Source of the DNA: Thalassospira profundimaris WP0211
Lineage (GTDB): Bacteria > Pseudomonadota > Alphaproteobacteria > Rhodospirillales > Thalassospiraceae
Length of the DNA: 64,000 nt
Direction of reading: 5' to 3'
Assembly: GCF_000300275.1 (NCBI RefSeq)
Contig: NZ_AMRN01000001.1
Coordinates: 62,001-126,000, forward strand
Shown piece after piece: positions 1 to 9,264 of the stretch. The position numbers and the translations under genes were made by a program. Numbering within the stretch: position 1 is the stretch's first letter; each line of letters begins with the position of its first letter. The notes beneath the pieces are model-generated. The model saw only the letters and a program-made list of their open reading frames with translations. It made no database searches and was not told where the DNA came from.

Positions 1-1
1 A

Positions 2-1033
2 AAAAGTAATCCCGATGCCGGTGACAGTGCAGCACAGGCGCGAACTGATGCGCGCAATCAGGTTGATCCGGTTGCGTTGTCAGACGATGCGCTTGCCGCA
101 CATAATGACAGCCAGAAGCTTGCCCCGGCGGCAGGAAAGTCGCTGTCGAACAAGTCCCTGACAACCGAAGAACTGTTTGAACGCGCACTTGATGCATCGC
201 TTGAGATGATTCGCGGCAGTGTCGAGGAAATGTTCGCGCTCTCGGGCATGTCCGAACAAGAAGCGATTGTCGCGACCGAGGCCATGTTCACTGGCATTCG
301 CGATACTGCCAGCGGGCAGGACCAGTTCGAGTTTTCCTTTGATCAGGCGATCGCCAGCCACAGCAAAACCGCCATTTCCTATGCCGGGGCCAATGGTGCC
401 GCGGTTGGCGTATCGGAATCCGCCATGATGGCGGTCCAGTCGCTTGATATCAGCATCAACAATGAAACCGGTGAATTCTCGTTTAATTACGAGGCCGCCA
501 AGATTGAAGTTGTCCGCACCGAAGCCATCGCAATTGGCAACAGTGCCGGTGCCGCCCTTGGCGCACTTGGCGCGGTCATGGATGGACTGGGTGGCGGGTC
601 GCTTGTGGACATGCTGGGCAACCCGGCCAGTGCCGAGAATGGCGGACTTCTGTTTGATATCAACGATAACGGAGTCGCTGAATTCATTCGTGAATTGATG
701 AATGCCACAGTCGGTTCTGATGATACGACCGAAGAGGGTGACTCAGCCGGTGCTGCGCAGACCAATGGTCAGGCGCTTGCGGCGGAACGGATGGCGGCCC
801 TCAATGCCCAGATCACCGAACAGTTCATGGAACAGGCAACCCTGATCGTACGCAGCATCAATCGGCCGGTTGACGATACTAGCGAGGGTGCCGGTCCGCT
901 TCAGCTGACCGTTGATATGATGATGCCGATGGGCCTTTTTGGTCAGGATGATGGCAAGGCCACCTTTACGTTCCCGAATGGTGAAACCGTGCCCGTCACT
1001 GACCCGACACAGGAACAGGATGTTCTGATTTAA
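2..1033 (+). CDS. Hypothetical protein, 5'-truncated by window edge
   Basis: I do not recognise the family. The reading frame is open from base 2, so the gene almost certainly begins upstream; the TTG at 77 is only an internal codon that could serve as a start. The visible 343 or so residues are rich in Ala, Gly, Ser and acidic residues. A central Gly/Ala-rich stretch is followed by an Asp-rich loop (LFDINDNGVAEF) that resembles a Ca-binding DxDxNG loop. No signal peptide or membrane segment is visible in the part present. The stop is 55 bases before a gene with EF-hand-like loops on the same strand, so the two probably form one transcript. A secreted or Ca-dependent role is inference from that neighbour and from the composition. 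Confidence 0.6.
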   Translation, partial: KSNPDAGDSAAQARTDARNQVDPVALSDDALAAHNDSQKLAPAAGKSLSNKSLTTEELFERALDASLEMIRGSVEEMFALSGMSEQEAIVATEAMFTGIRDTASGQDQFEFSFDQAIASHSKTAISYAGANGAAVGVSESAMMAVQSLDISINNETGEFSFNYEAAKIEVVRTEAIAIGNSAGAALGALGAVMDGLGGGSLVDMLGNPASAENGGLLFDINDNGVAEFIRELMNATVGSDDTTEEGDSAGAAQTNGQALAAERMAALNAQITEQFMEQATLIVRSINRPVDDTSEGAGPLQLTVDMMMPMGLFGQDDGKATFTFPNGETVPVTDPTQEQDVLI

Positions 1034-1088
1034 CTGCGACGGGATGTCGTGACCGGCATCCCGCAGCCCTTCAGGAAGGAGGTGCTGT

Positions 1089-2201
1089 ATGTTTGATTCC
1101 TCAACACTCTCAAATCCGACCGCTGCCCAGAATGCAGCGGCGCTTGCCGCGTCACGTGCCGCGACAAATGGTGCCGTCAGTTCGGATACCGATGGAAATC
1201 ACGATGGCGAACTGTCCCAGCAACGCGCCATCATCGACCAGATTGATCTCAGTATCGAAGCCAACCAGCGCATCGAACAAGCAATGGGGTCGTTCCAGCA
1301 TCCGGTTCTGGAATTCGAGACCGATGTGCTTGAAATCTATAAGGGGCTGAAATCCGCATTAGATGATGCACAGACGCGCCTGAACCGCGAGGCCTTCATC
1401 GTTCTTGCCATGATGGGCATTCCGCCAGCCAAGGCCCGCGCTATGGCCAATGCCATGACGGGTGGTGATCCGGGTGATCTGAAACTTGCCAATACCGGTG
1501 GCAAGGGCGGCGCTGACTCCGTTCAGGATCTGGCGGTCATCATGTCGCACGGCAAGGCCAAGGTTAATCTTGGGCAGGTGTCGGTTAGCTCCCGCCAGGT
1601 CGAGATCGATTTCTCATCAATTGAAACCCGGTTTGCCAAGACAGCCGGGAAAATCGATATTTCCGTCTCCGAGTTCAAGGCCCATATCGAAATGATCCGG
1701 GTTGAAATCGCGCAAGCGTTTCAGAAGGATCCGTTGATCCTTGATCTGGATGGCAATGGCATCGACATCACCAGTCTTGAAGATGGCGCAACATTTGACA
1801 TTGATGGTGATGGATCGCTTGATCAAACCGCCTGGGTCAGCGGCGGGGATGCGCTGTTGGCACTTGATCGCAATGGTGATGGTGAAATCAACGACGGCAC
1901 CGAACTGTTTGGCGACCAGAACGGGGCCAAAGACGGCTTTGCCGAACTGGCCAAATATGATGACAACCAGGATGGCGTGATTGACGAAAGTGATGCTGTG
2001 TTCAGCTCGCTTGTTTTACTACGTGCAGATGGAAGCCAGACAGATCTGGCAAGCGAGGGGATTAGATCAATCTCGCTGACCATGATCACCCCTTTGGACG
2101 AACGGTTGATCGGCGGGGATCTGGTGGCCAAATCGGGTTTCACCCGCACAGACGGGTCACAAGGCATGGTCGGTGAAGTGCTGTTTGACGTTCAGGCCTG
2201 A
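1089..2201 (+). CDS. EF-hand-like calcium-binding protein of unknown role
   Basis: 370 residues, preceded by a strong Shine-Dalgarno (AGGAGG, about 1078-1083). The N-terminal 200 residues are Ala/Asp-rich and partly helical in character. From about residue 214 there is a run of Asp/Gly loops: LDLDGNGIDI, FDIDGDGSLD, LDRNGDGEINDG and YDDNQDGVIDESD. These match the DxDxDG calcium-loop pattern. This arrangement, introduced by DPLILDLDGNGI, is common in proteobacterial proteins exported by type I systems or attached to RTX regions (family knowledge). There is no N-terminal signal peptide, which fits non-Sec export, but no exporter gene is adjacent in the window. Function unknown; calcium binding is likely, secretion is inference. 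Confidence 0.75.
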   Translation: MFDSSTLSNPTAAQNAAALAASRAATNGAVSSDTDGNHDGELSQQRAIIDQIDLSIEANQRIEQAMGSFQHPVLEFETDVLEIYKGLKSALDDAQTRLNREAFIVLAMMGIPPAKARAMANAMTGGDPGDLKLANTGGKGGADSVQDLAVIMSHGKAKVNLGQVSVSSRQVEIDFSSIETRFAKTAGKIDISVSEFKAHIEMIRVEIAQAFQKDPLILDLDGNGIDITSLEDGATFDIDGDGSLDQTAWVSGGDALLALDRNGDGEINDGTELFGDQNGAKDGFAELAKYDDNQDGVIDESDAVFSSLVLLRADGSQTDLASEGIRSISLTMITPLDERLIGGDLVAKSGFTRTDGSQGMVGEVLFDVQA

Positions 2202-2459
2202 ACAGTCCCAACCGTGTCAAAATTTCACATAACTGTCGTCCGCGCATTGCCCGCCTTGCGTGTCATGAACGCGTGGACGCACAGATACACATCACAACAT
2301 GCTGACACGCAAATTTAGCTTCTTCACATTTTAGACAGAAAGCTTTGCCAAAAGGTGCGACATCCACGGCGAAGCCTTGTGCAGGCACAACTTATGTGTT
2401 TTACCCGTGGGCAGAGGCATTGGGCATAAGCCCATCTGAAATCAAAGTCTGGAGAAACT

Positions 2460-3326
2460 ATGCTGCGCAAATCCCTTCTTGCTGCGTCCCTGGCAACCGT
2501 CATTTTCGCATCCCCTGCCATGGCACAGGACGCTGCACCGGCAGAAGACCCGGTGCTGGCGACGGTCAATGGTGAGGACATTCTTGAATCAGAAGTCCGC
2601 GCAACCCAGCAGGGCCTGCCGCAACAGTATCGCCAGCTTCCGTTTGACATGCTTAAGGCCGACCTTCTGACCCGTGAAATCAATCAGCGCCTGCTGATGG
2701 ATGCCGGCAGCGAAGCTGGTCTGGCTGATGACGAGGAAGTCAAAGCACAGATCGCAGCGCTTGAGCGCCGCCTGATCGCGGAAACCTATCTGGATCGTGC
2801 GCTCAGTGATGCGATCACCGATGATGCGATCGAAGCAAAATACGAAGAATTCATCAAAACCAACGAGCCGGAGCCGCAGGTCCACGCCCGCCATATCCTG
2901 CTTGAAAGCGAAGAAGACGCAAAAGCCATCATCGCAGAACTTGACGATGGTGCGGACTTCGTCGAACTCGCCAAAGAAAAATCGACCGGCCCGTCCGGCC
3001 CGAACGGTGGTGATCTTGGCTTCTTTAACCGTGCCGACATGGTTGCACCGTTTGCCGAGGCAGCCTTTGCTATGGAACCGGGCACCTATTCGAGCGAGCC
3101 GGTTCAGACCCAGTTCGGCTGGCACGTGATCAAGGTTGAAGAGAAAAAAGAAGGCACCCAGCCGTCACTTGACGAAGTCCGTCAGCAGCTGGTGGCCGAA
3201 ATCAGCCGTGATGCGTTTAACGCACTTGTCGAAGACCTGCGTTCTGATGCCGAAATCGTCAACTATGTCGAAATCGAAGCCGCGAAGGCCGCAGAAGAAG
3301 CCGCCAAGGAAAAGCCGGCGGAATAA
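2460..3326 (+). CDS. Periplasmic peptidyl-prolyl cis-trans isomerase, parvulin/SurA type
   Basis: 288 residues. It begins with a clear signal peptide (residues 1-22, cleavage after AMA, before QD), so it is exported to the periplasm. Residues 30-140 form the helical chaperone-like part seen in SurA/PrsA relatives. A parvulin (PpiC) domain follows at about 141-235, with the typical VHARHILL start, the GGDLGFF segment and the FGWHVIKV end. The C-terminus is an Ala/Glu/Lys-rich tail. It should catalyse prolyl isomerisation and help fold envelope proteins. A rho-independent terminator directly follows, so it appears to be its own unit. It is shorter than SurA and has one rotamase domain, so I do not assign surA. 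Confidence 0.9.
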   Translation: MLRKSLLAASLATVIFASPAMAQDAAPAEDPVLATVNGEDILESEVRATQQGLPQQYRQLPFDMLKADLLTREINQRLLMDAGSEAGLADDEEVKAQIAALERRLIAETYLDRALSDAITDDAIEAKYEEFIKTNEPEPQVHARHILLESEEDAKAIIAELDDGADFVELAKEKSTGPSGPNGGDLGFFNRADMVAPFAEAAFAMEPGTYSSEPVQTQFGWHVIKVEEKKEGTQPSLDEVRQQLVAEISRDAFNALVEDLRSDAEIVNYVEIEAAKAAEEAAKEKPAE

Positions 3327-3381
3327 TGCCGCAAACGTCGCGGTCAGCAACAATTGATCGCGACAGGCTTTAGAGAATTCG

Positions 3382-3418
3382 AAAACGGGGTGCAGCCATT
3401 GGCTTCGCCCCGTTTTTT
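3382..3418 (+). terminator. Rho-independent terminator after the isomerase gene
   Basis: AAAACGGGG pairs with CCCCGTTTT across a loop of about 17 bases and ends in a T run. It lies 56 bases after the stop codon at 3326. Confidence 0.85.
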
Positions 3419-3514
3419 ACACATCATTTGATCGCGTAAATTCATTCTGCCGCTTGCTTTTCGTCGCCATTGCGGCAGGATGTACCGACTTATCCAATAA
3501 AGGAAACTGCACTG

Positions 3515-4744
3515 ATGGTTGCGACTGCCATTTCACCGCTTGCCCCTGCGGCATTCCCAGACCTTCCGGCGATTGCTGGCGTTAAACTGCATACCGCAAC
3601 CCTTGGCATTCGCTATAAGGGGCGACCGGATGTGCTGTTGGCCGAACTTGAGCCTGGCACGCAGGTTGCCGGTGTCTTCACCACGTCGACCACTGCATCG
3701 GCGGCGGTCCGCTGGGGACGTGAGGCGCTTAAGGGGGGTACGGCACGTGCCTTTTTTGTCAATGCGGGCAACTCGGTCGCCTTTACCGGCAAGGCTGGCG
3801 AAAAGTTCGTTGCAGACAAGGTCGAAGCCGCGTCCAAGGCGCTGGATTGTGCAAAAACCGAAATCTTTACTGCATCAACCGGCGTGATTGGCGAGCCGAC
3901 CACGGCCAACCGTATCACTGATGCACTGGGTGATCTGCTGGCCAATGAGGCCGGCTGGCTTGATGCCGCCAAGGCCATCATGACCACCGACACCTTCCCC
4001 AAGGGCGCGTCAGCCACCGCGACCATCAATGGCAAGACCGTGACCATTGCCGGTATCGCCAAGGGATCGGGCATGATCGAGCCAAACATGGCAACCATGT
4101 TGAGCTTTGTGTTTACCGATGCCGCCCTGCCGCACAATGTGCTGCAGGCCATTCTGGCAGATTGCAACAACCGCAGCTTCAACGCGATCACGGTTGATAG
4201 CGATACGTCGACGTCTGATACGCTTCTGGTGGCTGCCACCGGCAAGGCGGGCAATGACGCGATCAGTGACGTCAACGACCCGGAACTTGCCGCGTTCAAG
4301 GCGGCATTTGAAGACGTGCTGCGTGATCTTGCCCATCAGATCGTCCGCGATGGCGAAGGTGCTTCGAAATTCATCACCGTCAAGGTCACCGGTGCCGTGA
4401 ACGAAAAAGAAGCCAAGACTGCCGCCAAGGCCATTGCCAACTCCCCGCTCGTCAAAACCGCGATTGCCGGTGAAGACGCCAACTGGGGCCGTATCGTCAT
4501 GGCAGTTGGTAAATGCGGTGTGACCGCGGATCCCAACAAGCTGAGCGTTGCAATCGGTGGCATTACGTTGGCCAAGAACGGTGAACGTGTTGCCGATTAT
4601 GACGAGGGCCCGGTCGAGGCCCACATCAAGGGCCAGTATATCGACATTGATGCCGATCTTGGCTTTGGCGATGGTGCGGCCACGGTTTGGACCTGTGACC
4701 TGACACATGGCTATATCTCGATCAATGCGGATTACCGCAGCTAA
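3515..4744 (+). CDS. argJ: Bifunctional glutamate N-acetyltransferase/amino-acid acetyltransferase
   Basis: ArgJ moves the acetyl group from N-acetylornithine to glutamate in arginine biosynthesis and often also makes N-acetylglutamate from acetyl-CoA. I chose the ATG at 3515, with AAGGAAA about nine bases upstream, over an in-frame TTG at 3470; this gives 409 residues, the usual family size. The self-cleavage site is visible in the segment [12 protein letters not shown]: the family precursor splits between Ala193 and Thr194, and Thr194 becomes the nucleophile of the beta chain. The C-terminal segments around GEDANWGRI and [17 protein letters not shown] are also typical. It stands alone, with terminators on both sides. 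Confidence 0.96.
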   Translation: MVATAISPLAPAAFPDLPAIAGVKLHTATLGIRYKGRPDVLLAELEPGTQVAGVFTTSTTASAAVRWGREALKGGTARAFFVNAGNSVAFTGKAGEKFVADKVEAASKALDCAKTEIFTASTGVIGEPTTANRITDALGDLLANEAGWLDAAKAIMTTDTFPKGASATATINGKTVTIAGIAKGSGMIEPNMATMLSFVFTDAALPHNVLQAILADCNNRSFNAITVDSDTSTSDTLLVAATGKAGNDAISDVNDPELAAFKAAFEDVLRDLAHQIVRDGEGASKFITVKVTGAVNEKEAKTAAKAIANSPLVKTAIAGEDANWGRIVMAVGKCGVTADPNKLSVAIGGITLAKNGERVADYDEGPVEAHIKGQYIDIDADLGFGDGAATVWTCDLTHGYISINADYRS

Positions 4745-4768
4745 GCGATCACACGTCCTGTGCACTAA

Positions 4769-4799
4769 AAAACGCCGCCTTCGATGAGGGCGGCGTTTT
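4769..4799. terminator. Bidirectional terminator between argJ and the pentapeptide gene
   Basis: AAAACGCCGCC pairs with GGCGGCGTTTT around a loop of about nine bases. The A run on one side and T run on the other let it serve both argJ and the convergent gene ending at 4827. Confidence 0.85.
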
Positions 4800-4826
4800 G
4801 CGTTTCCGGGCCATGACCGGCAGAGG

Positions 4827-6101
4827 TCACCTCTTGCCGGGAATATAGCCATTAAGGATCAGGCCGACATTGGCACCTTCAAGTTCGGTTTCGCTCAGAT
4901 CCGTGGCGCCAAAGGCGACGCCGGCAACGTTTGCCTTGGTCAGATTGGCCCCCTTCATCTTGGCTTCGTCAAATACCGAGTTGCGCAAATCGGCCTGTTC
5001 GAAATTGACATCCGAAAGATCCGCGTTCCAGACGACGCCGGTCTTTTCACCCTTCTTGTCGCGCTGATCGACACCGCCAAAGTGAACGCCCTGGAACACA
5101 CCCTCGCTACAGTCCGATCCCGCCATGCGCACGCCATCGAGCACAGCACCATTCATGCGGATTTTATGCATGTCGGCTTCGCGCATCGAACACATGGCAA
5201 GAATGGTATCGACAAAAAGCGTGCCGCGCAGGATGCATTTGTCAAAGACAGCCCCCGACAGGTCCATGCCCGAAAAGTCCATGCCCGACAAATCGCGACC
5301 GGCAGCAATCATTGGCATGCCGGTTTTGCCGCCGGTTGCCAGCCACGTGCTATGACCGTTTACAAGTTCGCGAATATCATCAACCAGCGGGGCCGTCGGC
5401 GTGCCGCCACCGATTGAGTAGGATGTGTTGGCCTGCGACAAATCGACATCCTGCAAGTCGACATTGCGCAGGTTCGCACCACTCAGATCCGCCCCGACAA
5501 GTTCCGTCCCTGCAAGCTTCGCCCCCTTGAGGTTGGCATTGCGAAGCTTTGCGCCATTCATCTTGCACCCGGTCAGATCAGCGCCTTCGAGGTTGACGGC
5601 AAACATGTTGGCGTCACTCATATCCGTGTGCGCAAGGCGCGATCCCGACATGTTGGCACCGGCCATATTGGCCCCCCACATCATCGCACCTTCGAGGTCG
5701 GTATTTGACATGTCGGTTTCGCGTTTGACCGTGCGTTCACGAGCCCCTTCAAGGACCACCATGATGCCTGCGCGCAGATCAATGCCGTTCAGGTTGGCAT
5801 TGCGCAAACTGGACCGTGCCATATTGGCCCCACGCAGATCGGCGCGTTCAAAGGTCGAATTTTCGAGGTCAGCCTCAACAAAGTTTGCGCCAAACAGGTC
5901 ACAGAAATCGAAACAAACGTCGCGCGCCGATGCCTGGATGAAGTTTGCACCGGGCAATACCGCCTCTTTCAGGCTGATCTTGCTCATTTTGATGCGGGAA
6001 AGATTGCAGTTGCGCTTTTGCATGCGCACCCCGCCGGGCTTTTGATTGAGATAAAGTTGATGCTTCTTGATTGAATCAATCAATTCCGAACGCGATGACA
6101 T
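4827..6101 (-). CDS. Pentapeptide-repeat protein (copy 1)
   Basis: 424 residues dominated by A(D/N)LxX pentapeptide repeats, which fold as a right-handed quadrilateral beta-helix. There are two repeat blocks, about residues 55-245 and 285-415. They are separated by a non-repeat linker of about 40 residues around SIGGGTPTAPLVDD. The first 50 residues are a basic, non-repeat cap (ELIDSIKKHQLYLNQKPGG). There is no signal peptide. The neighbour at 6284-7555 has the same architecture and clear residue similarity, so the two arose by duplication. Pentapeptide proteins range from gyrase-protecting DNA mimics to targeting or scaffold proteins; nothing here decides between these. Function unknown. Confidence 0.88.
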   Translation of the reverse strand: MSSRSELIDSIKKHQLYLNQKPGGVRMQKRNCNLSRIKMSKISLKEAVLPGANFIQASARDVCFDFCDLFGANFVEADLENSTFERADLRGANMARSSLRNANLNGIDLRAGIMVVLEGARERTVKRETDMSNTDLEGAMMWGANMAGANMSGSRLAHTDMSDANMFAVNLEGADLTGCKMNGAKLRNANLKGAKLAGTELVGADLSGANLRNVDLQDVDLSQANTSYSIGGGTPTAPLVDDIRELVNGHSTWLATGGKTGMPMIAAGRDLSGMDFSGMDLSGAVFDKCILRGTLFVDTILAMCSMREADMHKIRMNGAVLDGVRMAGSDCSEGVFQGVHFGGVDQRDKKGEKTGVVWNADLSDVNFEQADLRNSVFDEAKMKGANLTKANVAGVAFGATDLSETELEGANVGLILNGYIPGKR

Positions 6102-6283
6102 TCAGTAGAAAACCCCAGAGATTCTAAATTAGATTCTTATTATTCTGGATTATAGAATGACGCAGTTTCCCCGCAACGCAATTTGTTTAAGACATTGCGC
6201 GACATTGGGACGGTTTAAGTCTTTCAAAAGTGGGAAAAACTATCCGAACGCTTAGTGCACCCGCACCCTGGCAGGGTTGGATC

Positions 6284-7555
6284 CTAAACCTTACCGGGGA
6301 TAATTCCGGTCAGAATCGAGCCGGTGTTGGTACCGTCAAGATCGACGTCGCTTAAGTCCGTTTCACCAAAGGCAACACCGGAAATATTGGCCTTGCAAAG
6401 CTTGGCCCCCTTCATGTGGGGTTCATCAAAAACCGAGTTTCGAAGGTCAGCGTGTGAAAAGTCCGTTGCATGAAGGTCTGCACGCCAGACCTCGCCCGTT
6501 TTTTGTCCCTTGGCATCGCGCTGTTCGACGCCACCGAACTTGACGCCCTGAAGCACGGCCTTGGTGCAGTTGGCATAGGACATCCGCACACCGTTCATGA
6601 TCGACCCGCTCAGCCGGGCGCGGGACAAATCGGCATTGCGCATCGATGCCATGACCAGAATGGTATCGACCAGCAAAACACCGCGCAGGATGCAATCATC
6701 AAAACATGCCGCCGAAAGATCAAACCCGGTGAAATCAAGTTCAGTCAGATCACGACCGGTCACATCAAGGCGTGCGCCCGATATGCCGCCACTTGTCAGC
6801 CACTCGGTATGGGCATTGAGCAAGATGCGGATATCATCAGGGAGCGGCGTTGCCGCCTTGCTGCCAATCGAGTTTGACGTATTGGCCTGCGACAGATCAA
6901 CGTTCGCCAGATCAACATTGCGCAGATTGGCACCCGACAAGTCCGTGCCAAGCAAAAGTGTATCCTTGAGCTTTGCACCCTTGAGGTTGGCGTTCTTGAG
7001 CTTTGCGCCCGACAGGTTGCAGCCCGAAAGATCCGCGCCGGCAAGGTTCACGGCAAACATGTTGGCGTCACTCAGATCCGCATCAGCAAGCCGGGCACCG
7101 GACATGTTGCTTTCGGCCAGATTGGCACCGGACAGCACCGATCCCTGAAGGTCTGCGTTGGTCAGATCTGTTTGTCGTTTGACCTTTTTTTCGCGTCCGG
7201 CATCGATAATCACCATCACACCGGATCGAAGATCAGCCCCCGTCAGGTTGGCATTGCGCAGTTTGGCACGCGCCATGTTGGCGCCGCGCAAGTCGGCGCG
7301 CATGAAGCTTGAACCTTCGAGATTGGCCTCGACAAAGTTGGTTCCGAACAGATCACAGAAATCAAATTTGACGTCCTGAATCTGGGCCTGGATGAAATTG
7401 GCACCGGGAAGCACCGCATCTTCAAGACTGATTTTGCTCATCTTGATGCGCGACAGGTTGCCATTGCGGAGCTGCAATCGCCGGCCGCCGGGCTGCTTCA
7501 TGACAAAGAGCTGATGCTTTTTGATTGCATCAACCAGTTCGGTGCGTGTTGTCAT
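6284..7555 (-). CDS. Pentapeptide-repeat protein (copy 2)
   Basis: Paralogue of the adjacent 4827-6101 gene, with the same order: a basic cap (ELVDAIKKHQLFVMKQPGG), a first block of A(D/N)LxX repeats, a linker containing DDIRILLNAHTEWLTSGG, and a second repeat block ending in a similar GxILTGIIPGK tail. I place the start at the ATG at 7555 because it aligns with the start of copy 1. An in-frame ATG at 7594 would add 13 residues with no counterpart. Neither start has a strong Shine-Dalgarno. The copies are separated by 182 bases and point the same way, so they may be cotranscribed. Function unknown. Confidence 0.87.
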   Translation of the reverse strand: MTTRTELVDAIKKHQLFVMKQPGGRRLQLRNGNLSRIKMSKISLEDAVLPGANFIQAQIQDVKFDFCDLFGTNFVEANLEGSSFMRADLRGANMARAKLRNANLTGADLRSGVMVIIDAGREKKVKRQTDLTNADLQGSVLSGANLAESNMSGARLADADLSDANMFAVNLAGADLSGCNLSGAKLKNANLKGAKLKDTLLLGTDLSGANLRNVDLANVDLSQANTSNSIGSKAATPLPDDIRILLNAHTEWLTSGGISGARLDVTGRDLTELDFTGFDLSAACFDDCILRGVLLVDTILVMASMRNADLSRARLSGSIMNGVRMSYANCTKAVLQGVKFGGVEQRDAKGQKTGEVWRADLHATDFSHADLRNSVFDEPHMKGAKLCKANISGVAFGETDLSDVDLDGTNTGSILTGIIPGKV

Positions 7556-7909
7556 CTGGTGGGTGGTACCCCCGATCAATCGGAAACAGCGCATGGACGC
7601 CGCGGTTCCAAGAATTCTTATAAAGTATACCCGTCAATGACAGTGAACATTCTGACAAAACATGACAATTCAGCCCCTGGTTCACTGGCATAAATATATG
7701 ATTACACAATACTTATCGCGTTGCATGGTTTTCTTGCGGCCTGTTGCGGATCTGACAATCGTATGATCGATATTGCGGGGCAATGTGTTTGCAACGGCAG
7801 CGCCATATATGGGCCGGACCACGCAGGGAACCGGCCTGTGATATTGCGATCTTGTATGGGGTTCCGCCCGCCCCCATCTGCAAAATGTATTTAAGATGAA
7901 GCGGGTAAA
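7556..7909. other. Intergenic region between divergent genes
   Basis: 354 bases between the pentapeptide gene and the receiver-HDOD operon. It is AT-rich near both ends (around 7610-7700 and 7880-7909) and should hold both promoters. I could not identify a convincing -35/-10 pair, operator or small gene in it. Confidence 0.5.
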
Positions 7910-9133
7910 ATGCACCACATTCTGTTTGTTGATGATGATGCCAACATCCTGAACGGATTGCGCCGACGTCTGCGCAGCACCCGTCCCGAGTGGAACCTTT
8001 ATTTCGCCAATAGCGGGTCTGAGGCCATCGAACTTGCCGAAAACAAGGATCTCGACGTCATCGTTTCAGACATCCAGATGCCTGGCATGGACGGTGTGAC
8101 CTTGCTTGAAACCTTGCAGAAAACCCATCCCGATGCCGTACGTATCATTCTGACTGGTCATGCCGATAACGCATCCTATCTGCGTACCATCGGCCCGGCA
8201 CACCAGTTTCTGAGCAAACCTTGCGATCATGAAACCCTGGTCGACAGTATCGAAAACGCACTGGGTCTGCGTCAGTTGTTGCGAAGCCCCGAACTTAGGA
8301 CCCTTGTCGCCGGTTCCAAGAGCCTCGCCTCGCCGCCCGACACCTATATGCGTCTGGAAACGGCCTTTTCGAACCCGAATTACGCGCTTGATACCATCAG
8401 CAAAATTGTTGAGTCCGATATCGCACTGACCACTGAAGTTTTGAAATTGACCAACTCGTCTTATTTCGCAGTGACGCAGAATGTTTCGTCGGTCGCGCAT
8501 GCGGTCAGGATGCTGGGGATGGAAACGCTTAAGGCACTTGCCCTTTTTGTCGGTCTGTATCGCGGCTTTGACGGCCCGGCCAGTCAGGCAGCCAATCTTA
8601 AACGCCTGTGCCACCGTTCCCAGCAGATTGGCGTTACTGCGGCCCTGATTGCCGAATATGAACGGCTTCCGCGTGAAATTTGTCACGCTGTGCCATCTAT
8701 CGGCATGCTTAGTCACATCGGGACGTTGATCCTTTATACCAAGCGCCCTGATGAGATGCAGGCGGTCATTGACCGGGTTGAAAAAGAAGGCATTTCAATT
8801 GATCAGGCGGAGGCCGAACAATTCGGGGCCGGACATGCCGAAATCGGTGCCTATTTGCTGGGATTGTGGGGTTTCCCGGCGCCTGTCATTCAGGCGGTTG
8901 CCTATCATCATCGGCCAATGGATTTACCGCACCGGGAAATGACCGCCCTGACCGCGATCTATATTGCGCAACATCTGACACGCGAAATTGCCGATCGTGA
9001 TGCCGGACGGCCGGTCGAAAGCACGATCGATCAGGAATATCTCGCCCAGATCGGCAAGCAGAGCCACATCGAAGAATGGACCAATATTGCGGCGGTTGTT
9101 TCCGACAAATACCGCGAACTGACCAACAACTAG
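7910..9133 (+). CDS. Response regulator with HDOD output domain (copy 1)
   Basis: 407 residues. The receiver domain (1-120) has the acidic cluster VDDD at 7-10, the phosphoacceptor Asp54 in VSDIQMPG, and the conserved Lys in FLSKPCD. An HDOD domain follows at about 140-340; it is related to HD phosphohydrolases but usually lacks the metal-binding pair, and is found in signalling proteins. Characteristic segments include the SSYFAVTQNVSSV helix and the GLWGFPAPVIQAVAYHHRP end. It is the first of four genes in one direction. The second is a full-length paralogue, and the last is a histidine kinase that is the likely phosphodonor (inference). The output of HDOD proteins is not enzymatically defined. 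Confidence 0.9.
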   Translation: MHHILFVDDDANILNGLRRRLRSTRPEWNLYFANSGSEAIELAENKDLDVIVSDIQMPGMDGVTLLETLQKTHPDAVRIILTGHADNASYLRTIGPAHQFLSKPCDHETLVDSIENALGLRQLLRSPELRTLVAGSKSLASPPDTYMRLETAFSNPNYALDTISKIVESDIALTTEVLKLTNSSYFAVTQNVSSVAHAVRMLGMETLKALALFVGLYRGFDGPASQAANLKRLCHRSQQIGVTAALIAEYERLPREICHAVPSIGMLSHIGTLILYTKRPDEMQAVIDRVEKEGISIDQAEAEQFGAGHAEIGAYLLGLWGFPAPVIQAVAYHHRPMDLPHREMTALTAIYIAQHLTREIADRDAGRPVESTIDQEYLAQIGKQSHIEEWTNIAAVVSDKYRELTNN

Positions 9134-9264
9134 ATCACGTGTCCTGATGTGCTCCGTCATCAGAAAAAAGGAGCAAAAAGGACACAACCCTCCACATATG
9201 CGGACTATCAAAGATCCTTTGCAGGCCCCATGTATAAGCCATGGAGCACACGCATGAGGTGAAA

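Noticed and set aside
7682-7918. 78-residue minus-strand ORF in the gap before the receiver operon
   Set aside because: No ribosome binding site, implausible composition, and it overlaps the start of the receiver-HDOD gene.
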